Below are positions 1 through 10,013 of a stretch of DNA of 64,000 bases, in pieces; the stretch's first letter is position 1; each line of letters starts with the position of its first letter. Below the pieces are notes generated by a model. The model made no database searches, was not told the origin of the DNA, and was given only the letters and a program-made list of their open reading frames with translations. Both the position numbers and the translations under genes were made by a program. This DNA is from Isoetes taiwanensis (lineage: Eukaryota; Streptophyta; Lycopodiopsida; Isoetales; Isoetaceae). Location: contig JAJEKV010000028.1 in NCBI GenBank assembly GCA_021234155.1, positions 17,350,825 through 17,414,824 on the forward strand. The letters are read 5' to 3'.

Positions 1-1222
1 GAGGCGAGCTGTCATGCTCACCTTGGAGGATTGGTGCTTGGGGTGGTCAGCTAGCCGTGGGGAGTTCTTTGAAGCTTCGCTTTACGCTGAAGGGTAGTGG
101 CCCGGGCCATCACGGGAACAAGTGGCGGGGAGTATTCCGCTACACATACCTATAGTCCCTCAGGATGATGTGGTGGTGCAGGTTTAGAAGGTTCATCCGG
201 ATATTGTGTCTTCTTGTTTTGTGCGGTCTTGTTATCGGGTGTTGGCTATTCATGACACTCTGCCCCCTTCAGGAAAGTGGTCTCTGCAGCTTCCGGGTTC
301 TCGATGGCGCTCGGTTTGGATGTGGACATGGAGCTCACTTCCCCCACCGAAGGTTAGGGTGCTTCTGTGGCAGGTGGTGCACCGCTGTATCAGGGTGAAT
401 GTCCTTGTGAGTCAGTTTAGGCTGGGTGTGAGCCCTCTTTGCCCTTGTTGTGGCCTTCATCGTGAGACTGTGGGGCAAAAGTATGCTAGTGGGTATCAAA
501 AAAACGCGGCCCCAGCACTTAGATCAGCACCCTGGATGTACTATTCTATCATAGTATTCCACTTGTTATTAATTGGAGTTGTTACATATTTCTATTGATT
601 ACCTAATTACCATGTGCTAGTACCAGTAACACCTTAAACAAGCTGCCATATGGGGTGCTATATGAGTCTTTGTCGGGTGTCCGGGCCTTTGCTTTTGATA
701 CCCACCGAGATACTTTTGCCCCATGGAGCATTGTCGGTTTTATGCCCCTCACTTGCGGCTGCCTTGGGATTGGGTCGGGGCTCTATTTCGGTGAGATTGA
801 CTAGCCGGCCATTCTTTGCTTCATGTGTATCTGGTGCTTGGCAGCTCTTGCGGCGGCAAACCTGCATCTGTCGCGTGGCTTGGTTGGTGTGGTTGATTTA
901 GGCGGCGCGGTTGTGGATCTTCGGGGGATTCGGTGATGCAACCTCTCTAATTCCTCGACTCAGGTACAAGCTATTTCAAAGCTTTCTGGTGTTCTCGGGA
1001 TTAGTAGAGCGGAAGTTTGCCATTTGGCGGGACTTCTTGGGTGTTGTAGATGGTGATGGTCAGTTTGTACAGCAGTAGAGTTGCAGTTTTTTTGTGAGTT
1101 TGTTGTGGAGTGTCGAGGTATCGCTGTCTCTTTGGGGCAGTTCTCCTTCCTCCTCACTTGCTTTGTAACATTACCATTCTTTTAATATATTGATGACACC
1201 GTTCTTCAAAAAAAAAAAAAAA
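1..1222 (+). mobile_element. 3' end of a non-LTR retrotransposon (LINE), ending in poly(A)
   Basis: The right-hand end of a LINE whose 5' part lies outside the window. About 206-472 encodes a zf-RVT type end of ORF2: a PPPKVRVLLWQ stretch, then CPCC and a following HRETVEH, the usual Cys/His pattern at the C-terminus of plant LINE reverse transcriptases. The reading frame is interrupted by a MITE at 473-722 and resumes with EHCRFYAPHLR. The element ends in a 15-nt A tract (1208-1222) followed by GTAGACCATTAGA. The same 3' flank, reverse-complemented, follows LINE copy B at 38980-38992. This copy is therefore a segmental duplicate of that insertion, not an independent one. Confidence 0.85.
473..722. 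mobile_element. 250-bp MITE nested in the LINE
   Basis: It begins GGGCAAAAGTATGC and ends with the inverse, GATACTTTTGCCCC, giving about 30-bp imperfect terminal inverted repeats. The uninterrupted LINE sequence (copy B, near 39519-39530, other strand) reads GACTGTGGAGC. Here the element sits between GACT-GTG and ATG-GAGC, which fits a 3-bp target duplication (GTG, one copy changed to ATG). It has no coding potential. It is absent from LINE copy B, so it inserted after the LINE-bearing block was duplicated. The superfamily is not assigned: a 3-bp duplication fits PIF/Harbinger or CACTA, but the target is not TWA and the ends are not CACTA. Confidence 0.85.
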
Positions 1223-1522
1223 GTAGACCATTAGATCCACTAAAGGGGAGCTCTAAAACAATCACAGGAGATTGCTAACTAATTGACCTCAAAGGGCAAG
1301 TGAATGGAGCCCAAGGTCAATTTATGCGCAATCTAGAGCATATAAAGGCTCATAAAGACTAAAGATGGGAGAATGAACCTATAAACCTCCATAATATAAG
1401 CACACAACACTACAAAAGATGGAATGTAAGCAATTACTAGAAAGGCAGAAGCAAGGCTCAAAAGACACTTAATCTGAGCAATCTTGCATGAACCACTACA
1501 GTACTTGGCACACAAGGCCCGA

Positions 1523-1773
1523 GGGCAAAAGTATGCTGGTGGGGTACAAAAAAATGCGACCCCAACACTTAGATCAGCACCTTGCACCTACTATTCTATC
1601 ATAGTATTCCACTTGTCATTCATTGGATCTGTTACATATTTCTATTGATTACCTAATTACCATGTGCTAGTACCAGTAACACCCTAAACAGGCTGCTATA
1701 TGGGTGCTATATGAGTGCTGTCAGCATGTGTCCGAACGCCTGCTTTTGTACCCCACCAGCATACTTTTGCCCC
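1523..1773. mobile_element. 251-bp MITE, same family
   Basis: Starts GGGCAAAAGTATGCTGGTGG and ends with its reverse complement CCACCAGCATACTTTTGCCCC, allowing one mismatch in alignment over about 30 bp. It is flanked by a perfect 3-bp direct repeat CGA (1520-1522 and 1774-1776). The interior is close to the 473-722 copy throughout. The reverse-complement copy at 38442-38692 sits in the same flanking sequence, so this insertion predates the inverted duplication. The short open frames that overlap it are not genes. Confidence 0.88.
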
Positions 1774-2429
1774 CGACCAAAGTGGAATGGCTTTCAAAGC
1801 TGACCACGAAAAAATACAAACAATGCAAAGGAAGAAAACTGCAAACTAGAAGAAGTCCATTCATAAAATGAAAAAGAAAGATTATGATCGCGAGGTCCAA
1901 GATTAGTTTAGACGATACAACTAAAAAAAGCATGAAGATCAAGGCATATCTCACAAGAAGAAAACCATCAACATTGAGAGTGCAACTTGAAAATGCCACA
2001 TAAGACAGAGCAAAACCTCAATATATATAGAATCTCACAAGAATAATGTACATAAAAAAAGAATCGTAACGCTAACAAAGAATGAGACTAAATGAAAAAG
2101 CGAAGGTCACTCAAGAGGGAACAATTGTAAATGATGTACAAGCTCTCAAGCTATAATGACAAGACCTGATGGAAGAGGAAAAAAGAATTTCCAAAACTAA
2201 AGCCAACTAAAATCTCAACAAAAAGAAGAGTGAATGTACAAGATCAGAACACAAATTGCACAGGGTAGCAATAAGGACAATTAAATTAAGCCCCACAACT
2301 ATTAAGATGACCAAATCTCCATACCTCTTTTCGAGTATACCCTCGTACAATGCTCTTATTCTTTCATACAAAAATCCTAGAAAACCTATTTCAGCTTTGC
2401 TATCTAATGTTTGCTTCAACTAGGCCAAA

Positions 2430-2790
2430 CAACCATACGTTTTGTACTACAACTCTGGAATTAGCAGATGCAAATAGCGATTCGGCATTATGATCTTGTT
2501 GAGGACATGATAATCAACGGCGAGGCGCAAAAAGTATGAGAAAGACCATATATCAGACCATATGGTGGTATTGTCTCGGGCTGTAAATCAATAGGATAAT
2601 CATATGGATGATGCTCTAGGAGCTTGCTGGTCTTGACTTTGTCAAAAATATCAGAGAAATCCCCATATTTATCTAAAAGTACTGGGGTAAATTTTACCAG
2701 TGTAGAGCTAGCCGACGGATGAAGTTGGATTGCATATATTGAACTTGGGTCTTGCCTTCCAGATTTAATAAACTCATGAATAGAAATCTT
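2430..2790 (-). pseudogene. Ty3/gypsy reverse transcriptase fragment
   Basis: On the minus strand the translation reads DKVKTSKLLEHHPYDYPIDL, then PPYG.IYGLS, then LAVDYHVLNKIIMPNRYL with a frame change. This is the linker plus finger region of a gypsy RT (compare the usual CVDYRALNKITIPNRYP form). It lies downstream, in element order, of the gag-protease remnant at 3386-4850, so both are probably one decayed element. The catalytic YVDD region is not present. Confidence 0.7.
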
Positions 2791-3385
2791 CGAGATACGA
2801 AACTGAAGGCGTAGCTATTTGGCAATTTTTTTAGCACATTTTCAAAAAATCTTGGCTAAAGTAAATAGTAAAAATTGAGAAAAAAATAATAATTTTAGCT
2901 TAACTTTTTTCACGCCAGCACCAACCTTCGATCTCTTTAGCCAAATGCTAGAAAGTGAGAGAATGAAATTTTTTTATTGTTTAGCGAAACTATAGAAATA
3001 GTTGGAATGAATTTTGGGCTAGTTTAGCTCATATCATTTTAGTTTATAAGAAATATATGACTAGTAATTTAATTTCTAGGATCTACGAAATAATTTGAGG
3101 CCTAGACTTAGCTTATTGGCATTGTTCTAGAATGTTTTCACAAAGAAAAATGACTAAAGTAAATGGAATCAATTGAAAAAAGGTATAATAATTTTAGCTT
3201 AATGTTTTCCATTGACCACATCACAGAAATTTTTGAGATGAATTTTGGGTTAGTTTAGCGGAATGCTAGAAAGTATGAGAGGGAAAATGTGTAGAGTTTA
3301 GCTAAACCACAGAAAGTTTTGGGATTAATCTCGAGCAAGTTTAGCTAAAGCCATTACGGCTAATGAGAAATATGTGATTAGTAAC
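2791..3385. other. AT-rich spacer with degenerate repeats
   Basis: No coding signal. Phrases such as GAATTTTGGGCTAGTTTAGC, GAATGCTAGAAAGT and AGAAATATGTGA recur two or three times with changes. This suggests an old tandem duplication or an AT-rich insertion between the RT and protease parts of the gypsy remnant. Confidence 0.5.
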
Positions 3386-4850
3386 TTATTCCCTGATAGG
3401 AGCAGGATCAAGAGCAGGAGCAGGAGCAGAAGCATCATCTAGAACATGGTCAGAATTTGAGGCATGAACTAGAGTAGAGATAAGAGCCGAATCATGGCAT
3501 AGAGCAAAAACAAGAATTGGAATATCAACAAGAACGAAATCAGGATCCCATAATACTCTACAGACTGAAATAGTCGTTGGTGCAGAGGCCTGAATGGCAG
3601 ATGAACAGGAAAGAAAACCGAAAAGATCCAGTATGCCAATCAATCTATGGGTTATGTAGCTCGAGCCACTAGCAATAAGATTGAAGGAAATGCTACAAGA
3701 CGCCCCTCGGACAAAATTTAAAGAGGTGCAGTACATTTTGTGACTATTGCCCGAGACTCATCCATCAATCACACCAACAGAACTGGGATTTCAACCTTAC
3801 TTCTAGGGATGGCGTCATAATAGCGAATGCACTATCCATAAAGCAAGCATTTGCGCCACTATCAAGTTGCACCAACGCCTTCAACCTTTCAACCTCTGAT
3901 TCCAATGATATAGAGAAAAAAAAATCCTTACTGATCTTATCTGATGGAATAAATCTGTCATGAAGTGTGGAAGGAGTCTGAGAAATGGCAGCCAGCCGAC
4001 GAGAGACTCCCACTATTCGGACCAACCCCTGGAGTTTTTCTATTGATTTGGGCGCTTCATAAGGCATCCAGGAGCAATATGACCAGCTTCTCCACAGTAG
4101 AGGAAAAGATTGGCCTCTCTCCAACCCAGCACCAGACAAGGGCCCTCGAACTGCATGATCAATCTGCATGGGTTCAGACACATACCTGTTGTATTGTACA
4201 GATGAGACTGGAGCAGCACAACTACAGGTGTTCGCGGGATTGGAAAGACCTGACTACGTCTCTCTTGCCTGCTTTCGAAGAGCCGATTATCATAGTGAAC
4301 TGCAAATCTGATGGCTTCTTCTAAAGTCTTAGGGTCCTCCATAGACAGCAACATATCTTTGATATCCTCTTGAAGTCCTTTCCAAAAACAACCATGAAGA
4401 GCAGCATCATCCCAGACAGTATCGATTGCAATTTGATGCAGAGACTGAAGCTGGACGAGAGCCTTGTTTGAGATTGCAGAGTTTAGTGACTGTTGTGCGA
4501 TGCCGATCTGTGTCTCCAAAGCATGCCTTGAGCTCTGCAGTGAAAGCAGCAAAATCCTGCAACTTTGGGGCTCCTTTCTCCAATAAAAGAGCAAACCAAC
4601 TTAGAGCTGGCCCTGTGAGAAGAGAACCAATCAATCCAACTTGTTCCTAGGCCGTAGAATATGTATGAGGATGGAGCTGGATCACAAGCCTGATCTGATT
4701 CAAAAAACCATAAAGCTTGGACCGCATGCCATCAAACTTCTTGGGCAAGCTAATTTTAGCCTCCGATGGCCTCAATCTAGAGCTAGAGGCAGATTCATGC
4801 GAAGCAACCCGTTCTTTGAGCCCTTTATTATCCAACTGCAATTGCTGATA
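3386..4850 (-). pseudogene. Degenerate Ty3/gypsy gag-protease
   Basis: Reading leftwards, the pieces are: a gag start with KISLPKKFDGMRSKLYGF and LVIQLHPHTY; then GSLLTGPALSWFALLLEKG; then ELKACFGDTDRH; then DTVWDDAALHGCFWKGLQ and EDPKTLEEAIRFAVHYDNR. This is the conserved gag capsid core of sushi-like chromoviruses. A CCHC-like knuckle (YCGEAGHIAPGC) and an aspartic protease start (ALVQLDSGANACFMD) follow. The frames are split at least four times, so it is dead as assembled. It probably belongs with the RT fragment at 2430-2790. No LTRs were identified. Confidence 0.8.
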
Positions 4851-4879
4851 TACTTGAACAAGCTATTGGACTTACTGTA

Positions 4880-5550
4880 ATAAGGTCGAAACCTCCTCCA
4901 TAGAGATGAAATCATCAAATATGAACAAAAAAAATGCTTAATATCAGAGCAGGCAAGAATAGATGGGATTTTGGTTCAAACTTTCATGAATGTACGCAAA
5001 AATAAGGAAAATATGCAAAGAATATGCAATAAATATGGAAGAAATATGCTAAGATCGATAAAGAATCTGATATATGATGAAAAAACAAGAATATATGATC
5101 CAAAGGCAAGCGAAAACACGAGAGAGATGCCTAGAAGGCTCAAGACTGGCATTGAACTATAATGGCTGGACAAGAAGGTGTCTCTATATATATCTAGGCC
5201 AACAGCCAGGATCATGCCGCTCTAATGGACGAGATCGTGCCAAGTGTCGTGCATGCATGTAGGTTCTAGAATGTTCTAGACTGTCTTAGAATCAGCCCGG
5301 AATATGAATAAGATGTGAGAGAAATTTTTAACAAGTATTGGTAGTGCACTTGGCAAAGGTGGATGACTTGTAACTAGAAGGTTTCAAATTCAAACTTTGC
5401 CTTGTGCAACTATCTTTTTGCATCTGTGTGATGAACATCTTTTATACATATGAGTAGAATACTCGTATGGTATGAATACCCGTATAGTCATCACAGTGGC
5501 CTACAATTTGTCTAGTATCTCTCTCATTATGCATGCATGCTCCTAAAAAT
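4880..5550. other. No gene seen
   Basis: AT-rich sequence between two retroelement remnants. Short open frames around 4971-5262 overlap on both strands with no family resemblance. No RNA gene or clear repeat was noticed. Confidence 0.5.
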
Positions 5551-6000
5551 CACCTCCCTCGGCCAAGTGAAGACTATGGAGCTTCTTCCTCAAGGCAAGA
5601 CAAATCCCAGCCAAATCGGATGTGTAATGATTCTTCGAAATTCTCCAAATGGCTTGACGAGATGAAGCCCCCCTGATCAATCTTGCAGACAAATATTCAT
5701 CCAAGCTAGAGCAAATAATCAATTGAGCTTTTCGATCTTTTGCAGCTAAATCGGATGCCGATTCATTTAAAACAACCTCAATGTTTGAATCACATTAAGC
5801 AGCAACACCATCAGCAGTATTGGAAGCAATAGTGGCAATATTGACCTCATTCAAGCATCAGATTCTGCCGGACCTACAATGCCCCAAAATCCCTTCCTCC
5901 AGGATCATCTGGATCCACCATTTCTAGAGCATGAAATTTTTCTTGAGAATCAAGGAACCAATTTCCAAAAGCATTCAGAGTTTTGGTATTCTCCATCGTA
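5550..6000 (-). pseudogene. Ty1/copia-type gag fragment
   Basis: The minus-strand translation gives LNAFGNWFLDSQEKFHALE, then SDLAAKDRKAQLIICSSLDE, SARLIRGASSRQAIWRISKN and LALRKKLHSLHLAEGGDF. The W...D.KA...I..SL and A...W..L..HY spacing resembles the UBN2/gag domain at the start of copia polyproteins. Stops and frame changes interrupt it and nothing of pol is attached. The assignment rests on pattern memory. Confidence 0.5.
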
Positions 6001-6500
6001 CATGATACTTAATGCAGTTAATGCACAAAAGATCGCAAAAGGACAATACTAGACAATATTAAATGCGAGCAAATTTATTGCGGTGTGGGCCCATAACCTG
6101 TGAATTATGAACTCAATATGAATTGAAAAGATCGGAAGATAAACCATATTGCATCAAACAGTGGAGACAATGAAATATGGTTGAACTCATTCATTTCTTC
6201 ACAACTTAAATACATAGAGAGTGCATCGTTCAAGCCCAAAACACTGGAGCTAATCTCGTCACTGGGTTCATTAATGTTGCCAAAACACAATGAATAATTC
6301 AAGGAACTAAAATAGGAAATAAAGCACAGAGTTAGAACCATTGCAAGCACATTAGTAGTTCAATATTTTAAAATTAAGCAAATGAAATTATCATGCCGGG
6401 AATGTGATGTGGCAAGCAAACGGGGTGAATAGCGATGTCGGTAAGAAACGCCGACACCTGGTAAATAAACTATGAAAAAAGCGCCGGAACCCAAATCTCG

Positions 6501-6941
6501 ATGCTGCCGGTGTTTGCCTTTCTATTGATAATGCTTGCAGCCGTTTCTGCGCTGGTATGCTGCTTCTGTGTTACAATCCATCAATGCAGAGCACGAGAAA
6601 GGGCTTCATTTTTAAACTCAGTGCCAGAGCTGGAAATTCAAATAAGGCAACGAAATGGCGCACTAAACAGGGGCCCAAACGACAAGCACCTTGACCTCAG
6701 TAAAGAGGCCATCGATGGAATGCCCATTATCAACTACAAACAGTTTTTGGAGTTGAGGCAGTCTGAAAATAAAGATGCAGACGCTGAAGCCTGTGCAATC
6801 TGTCTCTCTGAGTTTGACGCCTCTGATACAATGCTGAAACCCATGATAGGCTGTAAGCATTTTTTCCATGCTCCCTGTATTGACTCTTGGTTGTATTCTC
6901 ATTCCTCTTGCCCTCTATGTCGGGCTCAGGTCATTTTTTGA
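6501..6941 (+). CDS. RING-H2 finger protein, ATL-like E3 ubiquitin ligase
   Basis: A 146-residue, single-exon reading frame. Residues 4-26 are hydrophobic (LPVFAFLLIMLAAVSALVCC), fitting an N-terminal membrane anchor. Residues about 98-140 form a complete RING-H2 finger: CAIC, then C-KH-FFHAPC, a conserved W in DSWLYSH, and CPLC. Plant ATL proteins combine these features and act as membrane-bound E3 ligases that take ubiquitin from an E2. The segment KEAIDGMPIINY sits where ATLs carry their GLD motif but departs from it. The ATG at 6501 is the first in frame and directly precedes the anchor. It has no coding neighbours in close range and looks like the one ordinary host gene here. The substrate is unknown. 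Confidence 0.85.
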   Translation: MLPVFAFLLIMLAAVSALVCCFCVTIHQCRARERASFLNSVPELEIQIRQRNGALNRGPNDKHLDLSKEAIDGMPIINYKQFLELRQSENKDADAEACAICLSEFDASDTMLKPMIGCKHFFHAPCIDSWLYSHSSCPLCRAQVIF

Positions 6942-9900
6942 TTCCCATTTCCGGCCTTTTGTTTTCTGTGTCATTGTCTGTTCATGGTTTGCATTTTCTG
7001 CGTCATTGTAGCAGTAGACCATGTCAAAAGTTTAGATTGCTGGAAATATGTTCAATTTGGTTGTCCTGCTTTCGTCTTTTAATCGAGCTTAAATATTGGC
7101 CAGTGAGTGTGGATATCGCCATACAAAACCAAACGTTTTTTGGGACTTCAGAAAAATATTCAAGTTTGGCAGCAATGTTCACATAGCGCAACAGCTCGCG
7201 CGGGCCTTCAATAAGGGCTTTTCCTTTGGAGGCTCTTATTGACTTTCATGATTTTTTGGCAAAATTTGGCATCTTTACCACAAAACAAATGTGGACCCGT
7301 TCACATATTCTCCTATGCAAAAACAAACTGTGGGAAAGCAAAAAATTGAACTTCAAGTCTAGTATCTTAACAATTCTAAACACACTTCAATGCGATTGCC
7401 TCCAATGCACAAGCTGCAGATTGCAGGATCTGGTAACACTTTTTACATATGATCCCACTTGCACCTATGCCAATGGATATGGCGCCATCCAACCATCCAA
7501 TACATGTGGTACATTCTGACATGAGACACTACTTACATTTGTATCTGTAAGTGAAGCATATAAAGATATCGTGTCAAATGACTCTCTAGAAGTAGCTTTG
7601 AATGCATGTGCATGCGAGCTCGATACAAATGAGAAGCCCATGACTTTACACATTGTTGGCTTGCCCGAGCAGGATGGAAGCTCTAGTGTGAACCTAGCAA
7701 AACTTCTTCAATAAAGTTATGAATGTGCGGGTCCAAGGTATAACTAAATCGTCCATGCCATTGACTTTGTTCATTACAGAAACGCTAAGTGCCAACTTCA
7801 GGGTGCTTCATCATGGCAGAGGGTCTTGCTTTTTAGTCAAGCAAAAAAGGAGGAATTATTGAAAAGCATGATAGAATGATAAATGGGCTACTTATCCTGG
7901 TGGAGCAGATATTATACTTGATCAATGTCCTATATAACCATGGCTTAGTTACACATGGCACTATTTCGAGCTTCATGTATTTCTTTTGTCATTTTTGGAT
8001 TGCCCCCTATTAACAGGCAATTCATTAGAGGAAGGGTGGATTTGGGTATCTTAAGATATACTGTAGACATATCTCATGATCTGACGGCCATTTGTTTTTT
8101 TGGCGGTGAAAAATATTTTTGTATTTTTTCTATATGAATGTGGGCTAAGGTTTTAGCTTTTTGGGTGCCAAATCTTTTTTATGGTGATCGAAAAACTCAT
8201 TTTGCCTCAATCATGTCTTTTTTTAGCACGCTAGCCCAACCAAACCAGGAGTCTTCCTTGCAATTATAGTCTATTCACGTAGTAGTTCTATCTTAGCAAA
8301 AACTAGTGTGGCTAGTTAAACACGTAGCCAGGAAAATGAGAAAAGTTAAGAAAAATGTGCACGTAGGCATGGAGATGAGAACGGACACAATCTAGGAATG
8401 CCCGCCTGCCATTTAGCAAAGGCGACTCCAGTGTTCAGGCATCCACATTGTAACAATGTTGGGAACAATTTTCCTCCCAATTTCTGGTTTTTATTCCATC
8501 CAAGAAACTTCTAACTCTGATGGAACTTAAGTGGCACCGCTAAGTTTATATATACCTGATATACACATCTTAACACAAGAAATTTACATAGTAAAGCACA
8601 TTGAACTTAAATTTGCAAGAGTTTAAACTCAAGTTTTTACAAATTTACATTAACATTCCATTCAAAACCAACCGAGTAGCACAGAGATCCTCCAAGGCAC
8701 GAATTTAAACAGAGTAATTTCCTCCATGGTCAGTTTCTCCTTCTGGACTTTTGCATAACCTGAATCATTCTCTATTTTGGATTCTTCTTCTATCATTCCA
8801 ACCAAGCCTTCCACATGTAGATTTTAATTCACCCACAAGAGACCACAATGGATTTAGTGTTGTTTTTACCTTTTAAGTTCCGTATTCTCGATCTGACCAA
8901 ATATAACGGTCCAAACAAAGCTCCTTTTTTAAAATGCGATCTCTTTTTTTTTTGCAATGGTCCAAACAAAGCTCTTTTTTTGTTCCTTTTTTGTTCCCAT
9001 CGGCTGGAGTGCAACATTTCGACTCTTCTCACTTTAAAATTGTTCCATTGATGGTCGAATGCAACACACACATCCATGCTTGTAACACCGTGTGGGCTCT
9101 TCTCCACACTCGAAAGCTTATCTTTTGTCACAATGCACTGAATTCAAGGTGAAAGGAGGTTCGATTTGTAGTTAAAGACGTTGGAAATGGATTTACTATA
9201 GTAAAATGTGGCCAAATGCATGATAGAGTAGTTGGAGAAAGACAAGTACGCCAAACCACTCCGTATAGATCCACAAGTGTGGAAGCATTGTGCATTCTCG
9301 CATTGTCTTGTATCAGTTGTCTTGGATCAGTTTAGCGAATTGCATTGTGCTATATCCGTTAAGCGAACGAAATGGCATCAACTCAGAATGAATGAGAGAG
9401 GGCCGCTACAGGGGGCCAGACTGTGGTGCCCGGTGGAACAGGCTGGAAGACTCTGGAGACTCAGGAGCATCTTGCTGAAGGTGTAAGTTCTGAAAATGTA
9501 GAATGCATGCCCACTTGGAAGTGTAAACACTAGCATTACCATTTCTTTTTTTCTTTTCCTTTTTTTGAAGGCAAGAATCTATATTGTATTCGAATGATAA
9601 AACATTTATGGAAGGGGTAAGTTTTGCTGGCGGTCGCCAAATTTCAAGGAGAAATTTCCAGGTGGCGAAGATTTCCCGACGTTATTTTTAACCACCCCGG
9701 AATTTCTTCGATCAAGAGCTTATGGGGTGCCGACGTCGCATGTACAAGAAAAAAAAAAGTCTGTTCATTTTCTTCTCTTTCTTCTTATGGCAGCACAAAT
9801 GTGCATTGCCGGATGCCAGAATCTTTAGGTTCTTGCTAGTTTGCAGCATCTCAGTGCATTGATCTTTCCAGCGCCATCATTCTTGTGCGTTTTTCGCGCA

Positions 9901-9990
9901 TTCTCAGAAGGGGTATGTTTTCTCTTGAAATCTTGCTGGATTGTTATCCTGGAGCCCTTTTGATATGGTTTTTGGGATGATATGGTGATC
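6942..9990. other. Long stretch without a recognised gene
   Basis: Only short, unrelated open frames on both strands. A 16-bp direct repeat (GGTCCAAACAAAGCTC) occurs near 8911 and 8958 within T-rich sequence. Around 9870-9910 there may be an exon end or leader belonging to the gene downstream, but it cannot be fixed from sequence alone. Confidence 0.5.
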
Positions 9991-10013
9991 TGACGATTTT
10001 AGCTTGCTTGCAG

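Larger units (their letters stand above)
1..2205 (+). repeat. Left arm of an inverted segmental duplication
   Basis: Positions 1-2205 match the reverse complement of 38010-39975 almost throughout: LINE 3' end, poly(A), flank, MITE, then non-coding sequence ending CTAAAGCCA. The only large difference is the extra MITE at 473-722. The left arm runs off the window. The right arm stops exactly where element A ends (GGGTAAAAGC terminus, 38009), so element A inserted at or near this point in the right arm. The section 1780-2205 shows no gene. Confidence 0.85.

Noticed and set aside
1333-1587. 84-residue frame identical to one at 38628-38882
   Set aside because: Identity comes from the inverted duplication. 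The frame runs through the MITE and has no protein features beyond AT-driven hydrophobicity.
1721-1999. 92-residue hydrophobic frame, repeated at 38216-38494
   Set aside because: It overlaps the MITE end and flanking AT-rich sequence; the two copies differ without sign of constraint.
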